Part shown: positions 49,913-56,639 of the stretch, one piece after another
Position numbering within the stretch: the stretch's first letter is position 1
Layout of the letters: each line of letters begins with the position of its first letter
Assembly: GCA_036001065.1 (NCBI GenBank)
Contig: DASYUQ010000116.1
Coordinates: 57,015-121,014, forward strand
Reading direction: 5' to 3'
Source of the DNA: Candidatus Methylomirabilota bacterium
Lineage (GTDB): Bacteria > Methylomirabilota > Methylomirabilia > Rokubacteriales > CSP1-6
DNA length: 64,000 nucleotides
Program-made: the position numbers and the translations under genes
Notes under the pieces: generated by a model
What the model was told of the DNA's origin: nothing
Database searches by the model: none
The model's input: only the letters and a program-made list of their open reading frames with translations

Positions 49913-50983
49913 TTAGTAGGGAGGCAACAATCGACGAAACCCATATCCCAGGACCACGAGCAGAAAGAAGAGATTCCTCAGGAGCACGCCATAGAGAGGC
50001 AGGCGCAACGGTTCCTGACCGGCCCCCTGGGCGACTACGCGCGCCAATCTGCGCCCGAGGTCTTCCATCCACGGAACCGTCCTGGGCCATTCCCACAGGC
50101 GTCCGCGCCACTCGGCCGGAATGCCGGTCTTCCCCACCCTGGCTCCTATGATGCCCCCTAAGATGGCCGCCGTGGTGTCAGTGTCGCCGCCACACCGAAC
50201 GATGTCGATGATCCCCGAAGCGTAATCGTCCTGATGAGTGAGCCAGGCGTGCAGCACGACGGGAACCGTATGGTACACGTACCCGCTCACGCCGCGTCCT
50301 AACCCGAGATCCTCGGCGAATGACTCGGTCGTTCGCCGCGCCGCTGCGCTCTCGATGACCCTCGCGATCAGCCGAACGAATTCGTGCGCCTCACGTGGCA
50401 AGACCTCCCGCAGGGCGCGGGCGAATGCCTCAGGAGCGACATCCTTCTCCGGTTGTCGAGCGGCCAGGTGTGCCGCCAGGGCCACGGCCAGCGCGCCGTA
50501 CTCGGCTTTCGGATCGGTATGCGTGATTCGGGTGGAGGCGCTCACCAGGGCGCGGAGGCGTTGGACGTCGTGGCCGTAACACAAGCCGAGGATCGAGCTT
50601 CGCATCGCCGGGCCGTTCCCGGCGGAAAAAACGCCGCTCCGATGGCTTGGATATCCAAGCCATAGTCGCGTGATGGCGCGGAGAGTCGCATACCCAACAG
50701 CCGCGGGGAAGCCCAGGAGCCACCGACGAAATTGCCCCGCCAGGTTCTGAGCGAACATTTCGACGCTTCCGGCAGAGACGATGAGGGCCTGGGCAACCAT
50801 GCACGTTTGTTCGGTGTCGTCGGAAACCATCCCTCGCCCGAAGATGAGACGGGGACCGGAGATCTGCGAATACATCCGCCGCTGCCGGCCCTTCGACAGG
50901 CCCTCGTAGCGCAGCCCCACGCTGTCCCCGACCGCCGTGCCGAGCAAGCAGCCAACCACTGAATCCTCTCTGGGGGCTGTCAC
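49913..50983 (-). CDS. ADP-ribosylglycohydrolase family protein with C-terminal membrane helix
   Basis: A 356-residue protein with the DraG fold: VVGCLLGTAVGDSVGLRYEG (about 9-28), the metal site SDDTEQT (about 54-60), and the second metal site CGGDTDTTAAILGGIIGA (about 264-281). All aspartates for two Mg ions are present, so it should remove ADP-ribose from protein or small molecules. The C-terminus ends with one hydrophobic helix (LYGVLLRNLFFLLVVLGYGF) then RRLLPPY, which would anchor the enzyme to the membrane. I chose GTG 50983. The frame is open 83 codons upstream but those residues are not family sequence, and GTG 50962 is a second choice. The stop is 8 bp from the IS relic. Confidence 0.85.
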   Translation of the reverse strand: MTAPREDSVVGCLLGTAVGDSVGLRYEGLSKGRQRRMYSQISGPRLIFGRGMVSDDTEQTCMVAQALIVSAGSVEMFAQNLAGQFRRWLLGFPAAVGYATLRAITRLWLGYPSHRSGVFSAGNGPAMRSSILGLCYGHDVQRLRALVSASTRITHTDPKAEYGALAVALAAHLAARQPEKDVAPEAFARALREVLPREAHEFVRLIARVIESAAARRTTESFAEDLGLGRGVSGYVYHTVPVVLHAWLTHQDDYASGIIDIVRCGGDTDTTAAILGGIIGARVGKTGIPAEWRGRLWEWPRTVPWMEDLGRRLARVVAQGAGQEPLRLPLYGVLLRNLFFLLVVLGYGFRRLLPPY

Positions 50984-51029
50984 CCCTTCTCCCAGCTCTC
51001 CGTGAGGCCCGAGGCGCGGTTCATGCCGG

Positions 51030-51362
51030 TTACGCGCTGGAGGAGGTCCGCTTTCCGACCACCCTGCCGTTGATATGCTCCACGATGCAGCGAGGCCAAT
51101 ACGGCCCACGTGCGACGGCAACGATGACTGCGGGTTGTGCGCCCTCAGCCGGGTGGGACCGGACGGCGAGCCCGAGTTGTTGGGCCTTCGCCTCGAGTCC
51201 TTCGATGGGCCCACCAACCACGACCTGGGCACAGAAGACTTCGGCCTGGTTGCTGGCTCTCACGAACATGACGACAAAACTCACCGCAAGGACAATCACA
51301 GGGCTGAGGAGCACCAGAAGGATGCCGATCTTGACATACCTGCGGCGAGCTTCAGCCGCCAT
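51030..51362 (-). CDS. Small single-helix membrane protein
   Basis: A 110-residue protein from ATG 51362, preceded by AAGGAGGTAACAGC, a near-perfect ribosome site. A basic start (MAAEARRRYVK) is followed by one membrane helix (IGILLVLLSPVIVLAVSFVVMFV), then a soluble part FCAQVVVGGPIEGLEAKAQQ and VARGPYWPRCIVEHINGRVVG. Two Cys (near 37 and 92) could form a disulfide if the C-terminus is outside. Family unknown. It is 46 bp upstream of the ADP-ribosylglycohydrolase gene on the same strand and may be its partner at the membrane. Confidence 0.7.
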   Translation of the reverse strand: MAAEARRRYVKIGILLVLLSPVIVLAVSFVVMFVRASNQAEVFCAQVVVGGPIEGLEAKAQQLGLAVRSHPAEGAQPAVIVAVARGPYWPRCIVEHINGRVVGKRTSSSA

Positions 51363-51512
51363 GCTGTTACCTCCTTCTCCTCTTCGTTCAAGCTTGCCGC
51401 GGAGGCCATATGCGATGTTATGCGAGCAGGCGCACGCGGGAGCAGCGAAATCGGGCGCCGTGACGGGGCGGGGCGGCGGCTGCCTTGACAGCGCTGAAAC
51501 ACCTGCCCTAGG

Positions 51513-51686
51513 TTGTCCGCGGTCGCCCTCCTTTGTCTCGTCGCGCTCGGCTGCGCAACGCGGCCGCTCGTCATCACGGCGCCCAATACGACAGCACACC
51601 GGGGCTACGAGGAAAGCATGAGCGAGGCGATGAGCGACGCCGTCAGCCTGATCGTCAAAATGATCGCGGAGGCGATGCCGCGATGA
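51513..51686 (+). CDS. Small lipoprotein, 57 residues, TTG start
   Basis: The frame LSAVALLCLVALGCATRPLV followed by ITAPNTTAHRGYEESMSEAM and SDAVSLIVKMIAEAMPR has a compact lipoprotein signal with VALGC and an amphipathic C-terminal helix. TTG 51513 is the only usable start between an upstream TGA (51495) and the signal. There is no clear ribosome site. It lies on the plus strand inside a 354-bp gap between two minus-strand genes. A TTGACA at 51485 is too close to this start to act as its -35 unless translation starts elsewhere. Function unknown. Confidence 0.4.
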   Translation: MSAVALLCLVALGCATRPLVITAPNTTAHRGYEESMSEAMSDAVSLIVKMIAEAMPR

Positions 51687-51716
51687 CGGCGAGGAGAACG
51701 AACCCCGTCGGGGCGC

Positions 51717-52532
51717 TCAGAAGGGCGCGACCGGCCGCTGCGCGGGCGCTCCTGCGAACTCCCCGATCAGGCGGGCGTAGTTGAGGTAGGCCCGGCGAAC
51801 GGTAGAGAGACCGGCGGGCGGGTAGTAGCGGCCGCCGGCCTCCGGCGGTGTGCGGGTCGGCTCCTCGCCGCCGATGAGGTCCTGCACGACGGCGAGGAAC
51901 GCGTGGGACGCGCGCACCTGGATCTCGGCGAGGTACTCCTCGAACGACCACCCGGGCGTCACCGGCACCCGCGCAGTCACCAGGGCGTCCCCGGCATCGA
52001 CCTTCTCGGCGACGACGTGGATCGTGAAGCCGACACGCTCGACGTCGTTGCAGGCGAGGGCCCAGATCGGACAGTCGGAGCCGCGATAGAACGGCAGCAG
52101 CCCGAGGTGGCGGTTATAGGCGCCATGGCGCGCGAGCCCGAAGAGGGCGGGCCGGAGGACGGGCGCCCCCGCCAGCAGGATGTAGTCGGGATCGAATCGT
52201 CGCACGAAGGAGAGCGCTTCGTCCCCGTGCGGGTCGACGCAGTCGAGATGAGGCGCAAACGCCTTGAGCCGCGCGGCGAGAGCGCGATCGACATCGGGGA
52301 ACGCGCACGGCCACGGCTGATGGACGGCCCCCAGGACCTTGCGCAGGGCGAGGTCGGTGAGATAGAGCGCCCCCCGATTCCTGCGCAGCCGGCGCAGGAC
52401 CCGCACCGCGTCGCGCAGCGGCCGCCCTGTGATGTTGAGGATGCCGAAGCGCTGCCTCCGGTCCTGGAGAAACCTGGCGAGCACGTAGGCCTCGGGCAGG
52501 TCGCGCGTCGTGACGATCACGAACGAGGGCAT
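51717..52532 (-). CDS. Formyltransferase-like protein (Fmt/PurN fold)
   Basis: A 271-residue protein. The N-terminal part (MPSFVIVTTRDLPEAYVLARF ... FGILNITGRPLRDAVRVLRRLRR) is a Rossmann-like strand-helix set. DYILLAGAPVLRPALF and NRHLGLLPFYRGSDCPIWAL carry the NxHxxLLPxYRG catalytic pattern (Asn and His), and GFTIHVVAEKVDAGDAL supplies the catalytic Asp. So a formyl group, probably from 10-formyl-THF, is moved to an amine. It is not methionyl-tRNA formyltransferase by length and lacks the C-terminal tRNA domain; sugar-nucleotide or other amine formylation is more likely. ATG 52532, weak GGAGA 12 bases upstream. No sugar genes nearby. Confidence 0.82.
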   Translation of the reverse strand: MPSFVIVTTRDLPEAYVLARFLQDRRQRFGILNITGRPLRDAVRVLRRLRRNRGALYLTDLALRKVLGAVHQPWPCAFPDVDRALAARLKAFAPHLDCVDPHGDEALSFVRRFDPDYILLAGAPVLRPALFGLARHGAYNRHLGLLPFYRGSDCPIWALACNDVERVGFTIHVVAEKVDAGDALVTARVPVTPGWSFEEYLAEIQVRASHAFLAVVQDLIGGEEPTRTPPEAGGRYYPPAGLSTVRRAYLNYARLIGEFAGAPAQRPVAPF

Positions 52533-52709
52533 TGGTTGTAATTGTTCTCCAATGCCGGAGACGAGCAAAGCACGTGCCGACGAACCCGATGGCGTGGCAC
52601 GACGTTGGAGGCGATGACGGCCGCCGTTTGACAAGGCTCTTGCACAGCGGACGCCACCCCCGTGCACAGCGCCGGCCAGGCGGGCCGGGCTGGCGTGCCG
52701 GAGGCCCGC

Positions 52710-53504
52710 TCAGCGCCCGTGGAACTGGGGACGGCGCTTCTCGGAGAAGGCCTTGACGCCCTCCTGATAGTCCTGGCTGTTGAAGCAGTCGGCGATCAGC
52801 TTGTCCAGCAAGGCCAGATCGCGCTCGGCCGCGGGACGCAGCAGCTGCTCGACGGTCGCCTTGGCCGAGCGCAGCGTGAGGGGCGCGTTCCGCGCGATCG
52901 TCAGCGCGTAGTCGCGGGTGAAGCCTTCCAGTTCCGCCTTCGGCACCACCTGGTTCACCAGCCCCATGCGGAGCGCGTCCGGGGCGCTGAAGTCGGTGCG
53001 GGCCGTGAAGAAGATCTCCTTGGTGTACGCGGGCCCGACGAGCGCCATCAGCTTTTCCATGCCGCGGTGGTGGTAGCCGAGGCCCAGGCGCGCCGCTGGG
53101 ATGCCGAAGCGGGCATCGTCTGCGGCGATGCGGATGTCGCAGGTGAGGGCGATGCCGACGCCCCCGCCGACGCAGTAGCCGTGAATCATGGCCAGCAGAG
53201 GCTTCGACAGCGTGGCCAGGGCCTCCTGCCCGCGGGCGGAGATCTGGCGGTACTCCTCCTCGTCGGCCATGTTGCGGCGGCGGTCTTTGAACTGCGAGAT
53301 GTCGGCGCCGGCCACGAAGGCCCGGTCGCCGGCACCGCGCAGGATGACCACGCGGATGGTGTCGTCGGTGGCCAGGTCGTGGACGTAATCCGGCATGAGC
53401 TGCCACATCTCCTGGCTCACGGCGTTGCGCTTCTCCGGCTGGTTGAAGACGATCCAGCCGATCGGCCCGTCCTTCTCCAGCATCAGCTTCGGCGTCTCGG
53501 TCAT
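52710..53504 (-). CDS. Enoyl-CoA hydratase/isomerase family protein
   Basis: A 264-residue crotonase-fold protein. The oxyanion holes are VAGADISQFKDRR (about 63-75) and IHGYCVGGGVGIALTCDIRIA (about 109-129). AARLGLGYHHRGMEKLMALVGPAY follows, where the second catalytic Glu would normally sit in the PAARLGLG region and is not obvious. It may be a hydratase, isomerase or hydrolase. It shares little with the crotonase at 7431 beyond the fold. ATG 53504. A VOC-family relic lies directly upstream on the same strand, 21 bp away. Confidence 0.9.
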   Translation of the reverse strand: MTETPKLMLEKDGPIGWIVFNQPEKRNAVSQEMWQLMPDYVHDLATDDTIRVVILRGAGDRAFVAGADISQFKDRRRNMADEEEYRQISARGQEALATLSKPLLAMIHGYCVGGGVGIALTCDIRIAADDARFGIPAARLGLGYHHRGMEKLMALVGPAYTKEIFFTARTDFSAPDALRMGLVNQVVPKAELEGFTRDYALTIARNAPLTLRSAKATVEQLLRPAAERDLALLDKLIADCFNSQDYQEGVKAFSEKRRPQFHGR

Positions 53505-53525
53505 GGCAAGCGGTCTCCTGGGATC

Positions 53526-53687
53526 TTATGGCCGGCCGGCGACCGGACGGGCCGTGGGCGCATCGAAGACGGGGTTGTCGGTCCAGAACCGGTGTGAGAC
53601 CTCGAGGTCGCGTACGTTGAGGACCGCGTGGTTGATGCCGCGGGGAGGCTGGGGGTGGGCCGGCGGTGCGGGAACGTCGTTCGCCAT
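53526..53687 (-). pseudogene. VOC/glyoxalase gene relic, core deleted in frame
   Basis: A 53-residue frame from ATG 53687, with GGAGGGCACC directly before it. It reads INHAVLNVRDLEVSHRFW, the first strand and helix of a vicinal-oxygen-chelate protein including the His of the first metal site. Straight after comes TDNPVFDAPTARPVAGRP, which looks like the last residues of such a protein. About 100 residues of the metal-binding barrel are absent, so no activity is expected. The frame is kept through the junction. It could still be translated since its ribosome site is intact. Confidence 0.6.
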
Positions 53688-53891
53688 GGTGCCCTCCATG
53701 ACCGGTCAGATACGGGGCGACGGCCCGGTCGCCGTGGCCCGCGTGACGACGAGCATTGTAGCGCACCCACGCGCGGGGTGCTGCCCGCTCCTCGGCCTGG
53801 CTGCGTGCCCACCCTTCGCCTCCGCTGAGACGCGCCGCCAGGGCTGCCGCGCCTGAGTTATATTCTCCGGACCGCACGAGGAGGCGCCGGC

Positions 53892-55586
53892 ATGGACAAG
53901 CTGACGGGCGGACAGGCCGTGGTCGAGTTGCTGAAGGCCGAGCAGGTGCGGCACATCTTCGGGATCGTGGGCGCGACGTTCCTGGACGTCCTCGATGCGC
54001 TCTACGACGAGCGCAGCGTGGCGTACATCAACGTGCGCCACGAACAGGCCGCCGCCTTCATGGCCGACGGATTGGCTCGCGTGACCGATTTGCCGGGCGT
54101 CTGCCTCGTGACCAGCGGTCCGGGGGCCACCAACCTCCTGACAGGGGTGGCGGCGGCGTACGTGGCCCATTCCCCCGTCGTCGTCCTCGTCGGGGGCATC
54201 TCCCTGGAGCATTCCCAGAAAGACGCGTTCCAGGAATTCGACCTGATCAGCATGTTCCGACCCGTGACCAAGCTCGCCGTCCAGATCACCAGGCCCGAAC
54301 GCATCCCCGAGCTGCTGCGCTCGGCGTTTCGCGCCGCCATGACGGGCCGTCGCGGCCCCGTCTTCGTCGAGATTCCTCGCGACGTCCTGAACGACCAGGT
54401 GGTGAGCGCCGAGCTCCTCGCCCCCGAAAGGTACCGGGTCACTCAGCCGCAGCCGCCCCACCCGGAGGCCATTCGCGAGGCGGCGCGTCGGCTGCGCCAG
54501 GCGGAGCGCCCCCTCCTGCTGGTCGGCGGCGGTGTCAGCCGGGCCGATGCCAACGCGCTGGTCGTTCGCCTGGGCGAGCAGTGCTCGATGCCGATGATCA
54601 CCGCCTACGGCCGGAACGACGCCGTGCCCAACGCGCATCCTTTATATGTAGGCCCCCTCGGGCGCGCCGGCTCACCGGAGGCGGCCGCCGCCTGCCGACG
54701 GGCCGACCTGCTCCTGGTCGTCGGCTCGCGGCTCGCGCACTTCACGTCCCACTTCGACGATCGCTACATCCGGCCGGGGACGCCGATCATCCAGATCGAC
54801 GTCGACAGCCGCGACATCGGTCGCTACTATCCGGTCGCCGTCGGCATCCAGGCCGACGCCCGGGAAGCCTGCCTGGCCCTCCTCGAGGCGCTCGCTGGGG
54901 ACGGCGTCTCCCACGACCGGCCGGCGTGGCGGAAAGAAGCGGAAACCCTTCGAGACCAGCGCCGCGCTCGGCTCGCGGCCGAGGCCGGCCTCGAGGCGAA
55001 GCCCATGAAGCCTCAGCGTGTCTATGCGGAGCTGCGTCGCGCCCTGCCGCCGGAGACGATCGTCACCCTCGATGCCGGAGCGGCACCCGCCTACGGATAC
55101 GATCGCCTGCACTTCGCGCGGCCCCGCACGCTTCTCACGCCGCTCGATCTCGGAGGGCTGGGCTTCGCCTTTCCCGAGGCCCTCGGCGCCAAGCTCGGCC
55201 GCCCCCAGGCGCCGGTGCTCGCCATCCACGAGGATGGAGGCTTCCTGATGAACGCTCAGGAGCTGGAGACGGCCGTGCGGCACGGCATCAACGTCGTGAC
55301 CGTGGTGATGAACAACGGGTGCTGGGGATCGGAGAAGGCCTACCAGAAGCACTTCTACGGCGGGCGGTACATCGGCTGTGACATCGGGAACCCGCGCTAC
55401 GACCAGTACGCCAGGCTCTTCGGCGCCGAGGGGTATTATGTGGACCACCCCGATCAGGTCGGCGACGCGATTCAGGCGGCGCTCTCCTCCGGCAAGCCCG
55501 CGGTCGTCGAAATCCCGATCGACCCTGAAGAGTTCCCCACCCCGGCGACGGCGGTCCGCCGGGAGGCAGCGAGTTCGCAGCGGTGA
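53892..55586 (+). CDS. ThDP-dependent enzyme, acetolactate synthase large-subunit-like
   Basis: A 564-residue enzyme with the full three-domain family layout. The ThDP-activating Glu51 is in NVRHEQAAAFMADG, TSGPGATNLLTGVAAAYVAHSPVVVLVGG follows (about 79-108), and the ThDP/Mg motif is in HEDGGFLMNAQELETAVRHG ... MNN (about 446-478), where the usual GDG is HEDGG. A middle domain with LVVGSRLAHFTSHF lies at about 275-290. The altered GDG motif still keeps the Asp. No small subunit is adjacent, so true acetolactate synthesis is not assured; benzoylformate- or glyoxylate-type carboligase chemistry is possible. GAGGAGG lies 8 bases before ATG 53892. An exported HbpS-like protein follows. Confidence 0.9.
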   Translation: MDKLTGGQAVVELLKAEQVRHIFGIVGATFLDVLDALYDERSVAYINVRHEQAAAFMADGLARVTDLPGVCLVTSGPGATNLLTGVAAAYVAHSPVVVLVGGISLEHSQKDAFQEFDLISMFRPVTKLAVQITRPERIPELLRSAFRAAMTGRRGPVFVEIPRDVLNDQVVSAELLAPERYRVTQPQPPHPEAIREAARRLRQAERPLLLVGGGVSRADANALVVRLGEQCSMPMITAYGRNDAVPNAHPLYVGPLGRAGSPEAAAACRRADLLLVVGSRLAHFTSHFDDRYIRPGTPIIQIDVDSRDIGRYYPVAVGIQADAREACLALLEALAGDGVSHDRPAWRKEAETLRDQRRARLAAEAGLEAKPMKPQRVYAELRRALPPETIVTLDAGAAPAYGYDRLHFARPRTLLTPLDLGGLGFAFPEALGAKLGRPQAPVLAIHEDGGFLMNAQELETAVRHGINVVTVVMNNGCWGSEKAYQKHFYGGRYIGCDIGNPRYDQYARLFGAEGYYVDHPDQVGDAIQAALSSGKPAVVEIPIDPEEFPTPATAVRREAASSQR

Positions 55587-55714
55587 CTGCTGCCCGGAAG
55601 GAGGGAGTGTCGCAGGGAACGCCGGGAGCCGGCGCGGAGTTGTCCGCCTGGCCCTCACCACGCCGGCCGTAGGCGGCGTCAACCCCCAACGTCCGTTTCA
55701 CGAGGAGGACACCC

Positions 55715-56209
55715 ATGAGGATGGAAAGGCTCCTGTCCCTGGTCGTCGGCACGGTGCTCGTCTTCGCGGCCGCTTCGGCAAGCGCGCAGGCGCAGGCGCC
55801 GCCGCCCTACGGCACCCCGATCTCGCTCGAGCAGGCCAAAAAGGTGATGACGGGCGCGGAGGCCGAGGCGCGCAAGAACAACTGGAACGTGGTGATCGCC
55901 ATCCTGGACTCCGGCGGCAACGTCGTGATGCTCCACCGCATGGACGGCGCGCAGTTCGGGAGCATCGAGGTCGCGCGCGACAAGGCATACTCGGCGGTGG
56001 CCTTCCGCCGGCCCACCAAGGTGTTCGAGGACCTCGTCGGGCAGGGCGGCGCAAACCTGCGCCTCCTCCGACTCTCCGGCGCCAGCCCCCTCGAGGGCGG
56101 ACTGCCCATCGTCATCGACGGGAGGATCGCCGGCGGGATCGGCGTCTCCGGCGTGACTTCCCAGCAGGACGCCCAGATCGGGCGGGCGGGGATCGAGGGC
56201 TTGAAGTAG
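55715..56209 (+). CDS. Exported GlcG/HbpS family protein
   Basis: A 164-residue protein with signal peptide (MRMERLLSLVVGTVLVFAAA, cleavage near SAQAQ) and the GlcG/HbpS domain (DUF336): ISLEQAKKVMTGAEAEARKNN, WNVVIAILDSGGNVVMLHRMDGA, KAYSAVAFRRPTK and GGLPIVIDGRIAGGIGVSGV. Family members bind heme or act in glycolate and other small-molecule catabolism; an exported form may sense or bind a cofactor in the periplasm. It begins at ATG 55715 with GAGGAGG 7 bases upstream. It lies 128 bp behind the ThDP enzyme gene and ends at a very strong hairpin. Confidence 0.9.
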   Translation: MRMERLLSLVVGTVLVFAAASASAQAQAPPPYGTPISLEQAKKVMTGAEAEARKNNWNVVIAILDSGGNVVMLHRMDGAQFGSIEVARDKAYSAVAFRRPTKVFEDLVGQGGANLRLLRLSGASPLEGGLPIVIDGRIAGGIGVSGVTSQQDAQIGRAGIEGLK

Positions 56210-56217
56210 GCGTAGCC

Positions 56218-56256
56218 CCGCGGCGGGCCGGGCTTCCTCTGCCCGGCCCGCCGCGG
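56218..56256 (+). terminator. 16-bp perfect stem-loop
   Basis: CCGCGGCGGGCCGGGC (56218-56233) pairs with GCCCGGCCCGCCGCGG (56241-56256) over loop TTCCTCT, 9 bases past the GlcG/HbpS stop. It is the strongest hairpin in the window and well placed to separate this transcript from the convergent relic and the sulfurylase gene. Confidence 0.7.
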
Positions 56257-56286
56257 ATGTACCGGCAACACGGCGTCGCCGGCGGG

Positions 56287-56570
56287 TCAGTTCTTCTTCA
56301 GCCGCACCACTTCCAGGGGCGCCGAGCGCGTCGACGTCGGGATCGGCGCCACAGGCGCAGGTCCCGTCACGAAGGCCGCACGCTCCATCGACCGGATCTT
56401 CGTTCTGATCCCCACGGCTCCGAGATACCCCGCGACCGCCTCCCCCAGCGGGGAATTGGGGGGAATGGATACAGATCCCCGGCATCGAAGCCGCTGGGGT
56501 AGCCGGCCTCCGCCAGCAGCTGCTGACCGATCGCGAGAGCCTTCTTCCTACCGCGTACTCTCCGGCAATG
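56287..56570 (-). pseudogene. Peptide-type ABC substrate-binding protein (SBP_bac_5) relic
   Basis: Minus-strand reading gives RKKALAIGQQLLAEAGYPSG and FDAGDLYPFPP. After a one-base shift in a run of six C it continues PNSPLGEAVAGYLGAVGIRT and KIRSMERAAFVTGPAP. It ends VAPIPTSTRSAPLEVVRLKKN with TGA at 56287-56289. The pattern is the last quarter of a family 5 substrate-binding protein, but the roughly 80 residues expected between the ERAAF and VRLKK segments are missing, as is the whole N-terminal part. No function is expected. Confidence 0.65.
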
Positions 56571-56639
56571 GCAAGTCCCGGCGCGGCGCGCCGCGGGCCT
56601 TTTGACATCATCGATCGGCAATAGTAACGTGCGCGAAAG

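Noticed and set aside
49606..50151. 181-codon plus-strand frame over the IS relic
   Set aside because: It is antisense to the transposase fragment and the glycohydrolase end and shows low-complexity Gly/Ala/Arg composition.
51485..51513. Promoter with consensus TTGACA before the small lipoprotein
   Set aside because: A -10 hexamer at 17-bp spacing would overlap the only start codon and it has a poor match (CTAGGT).
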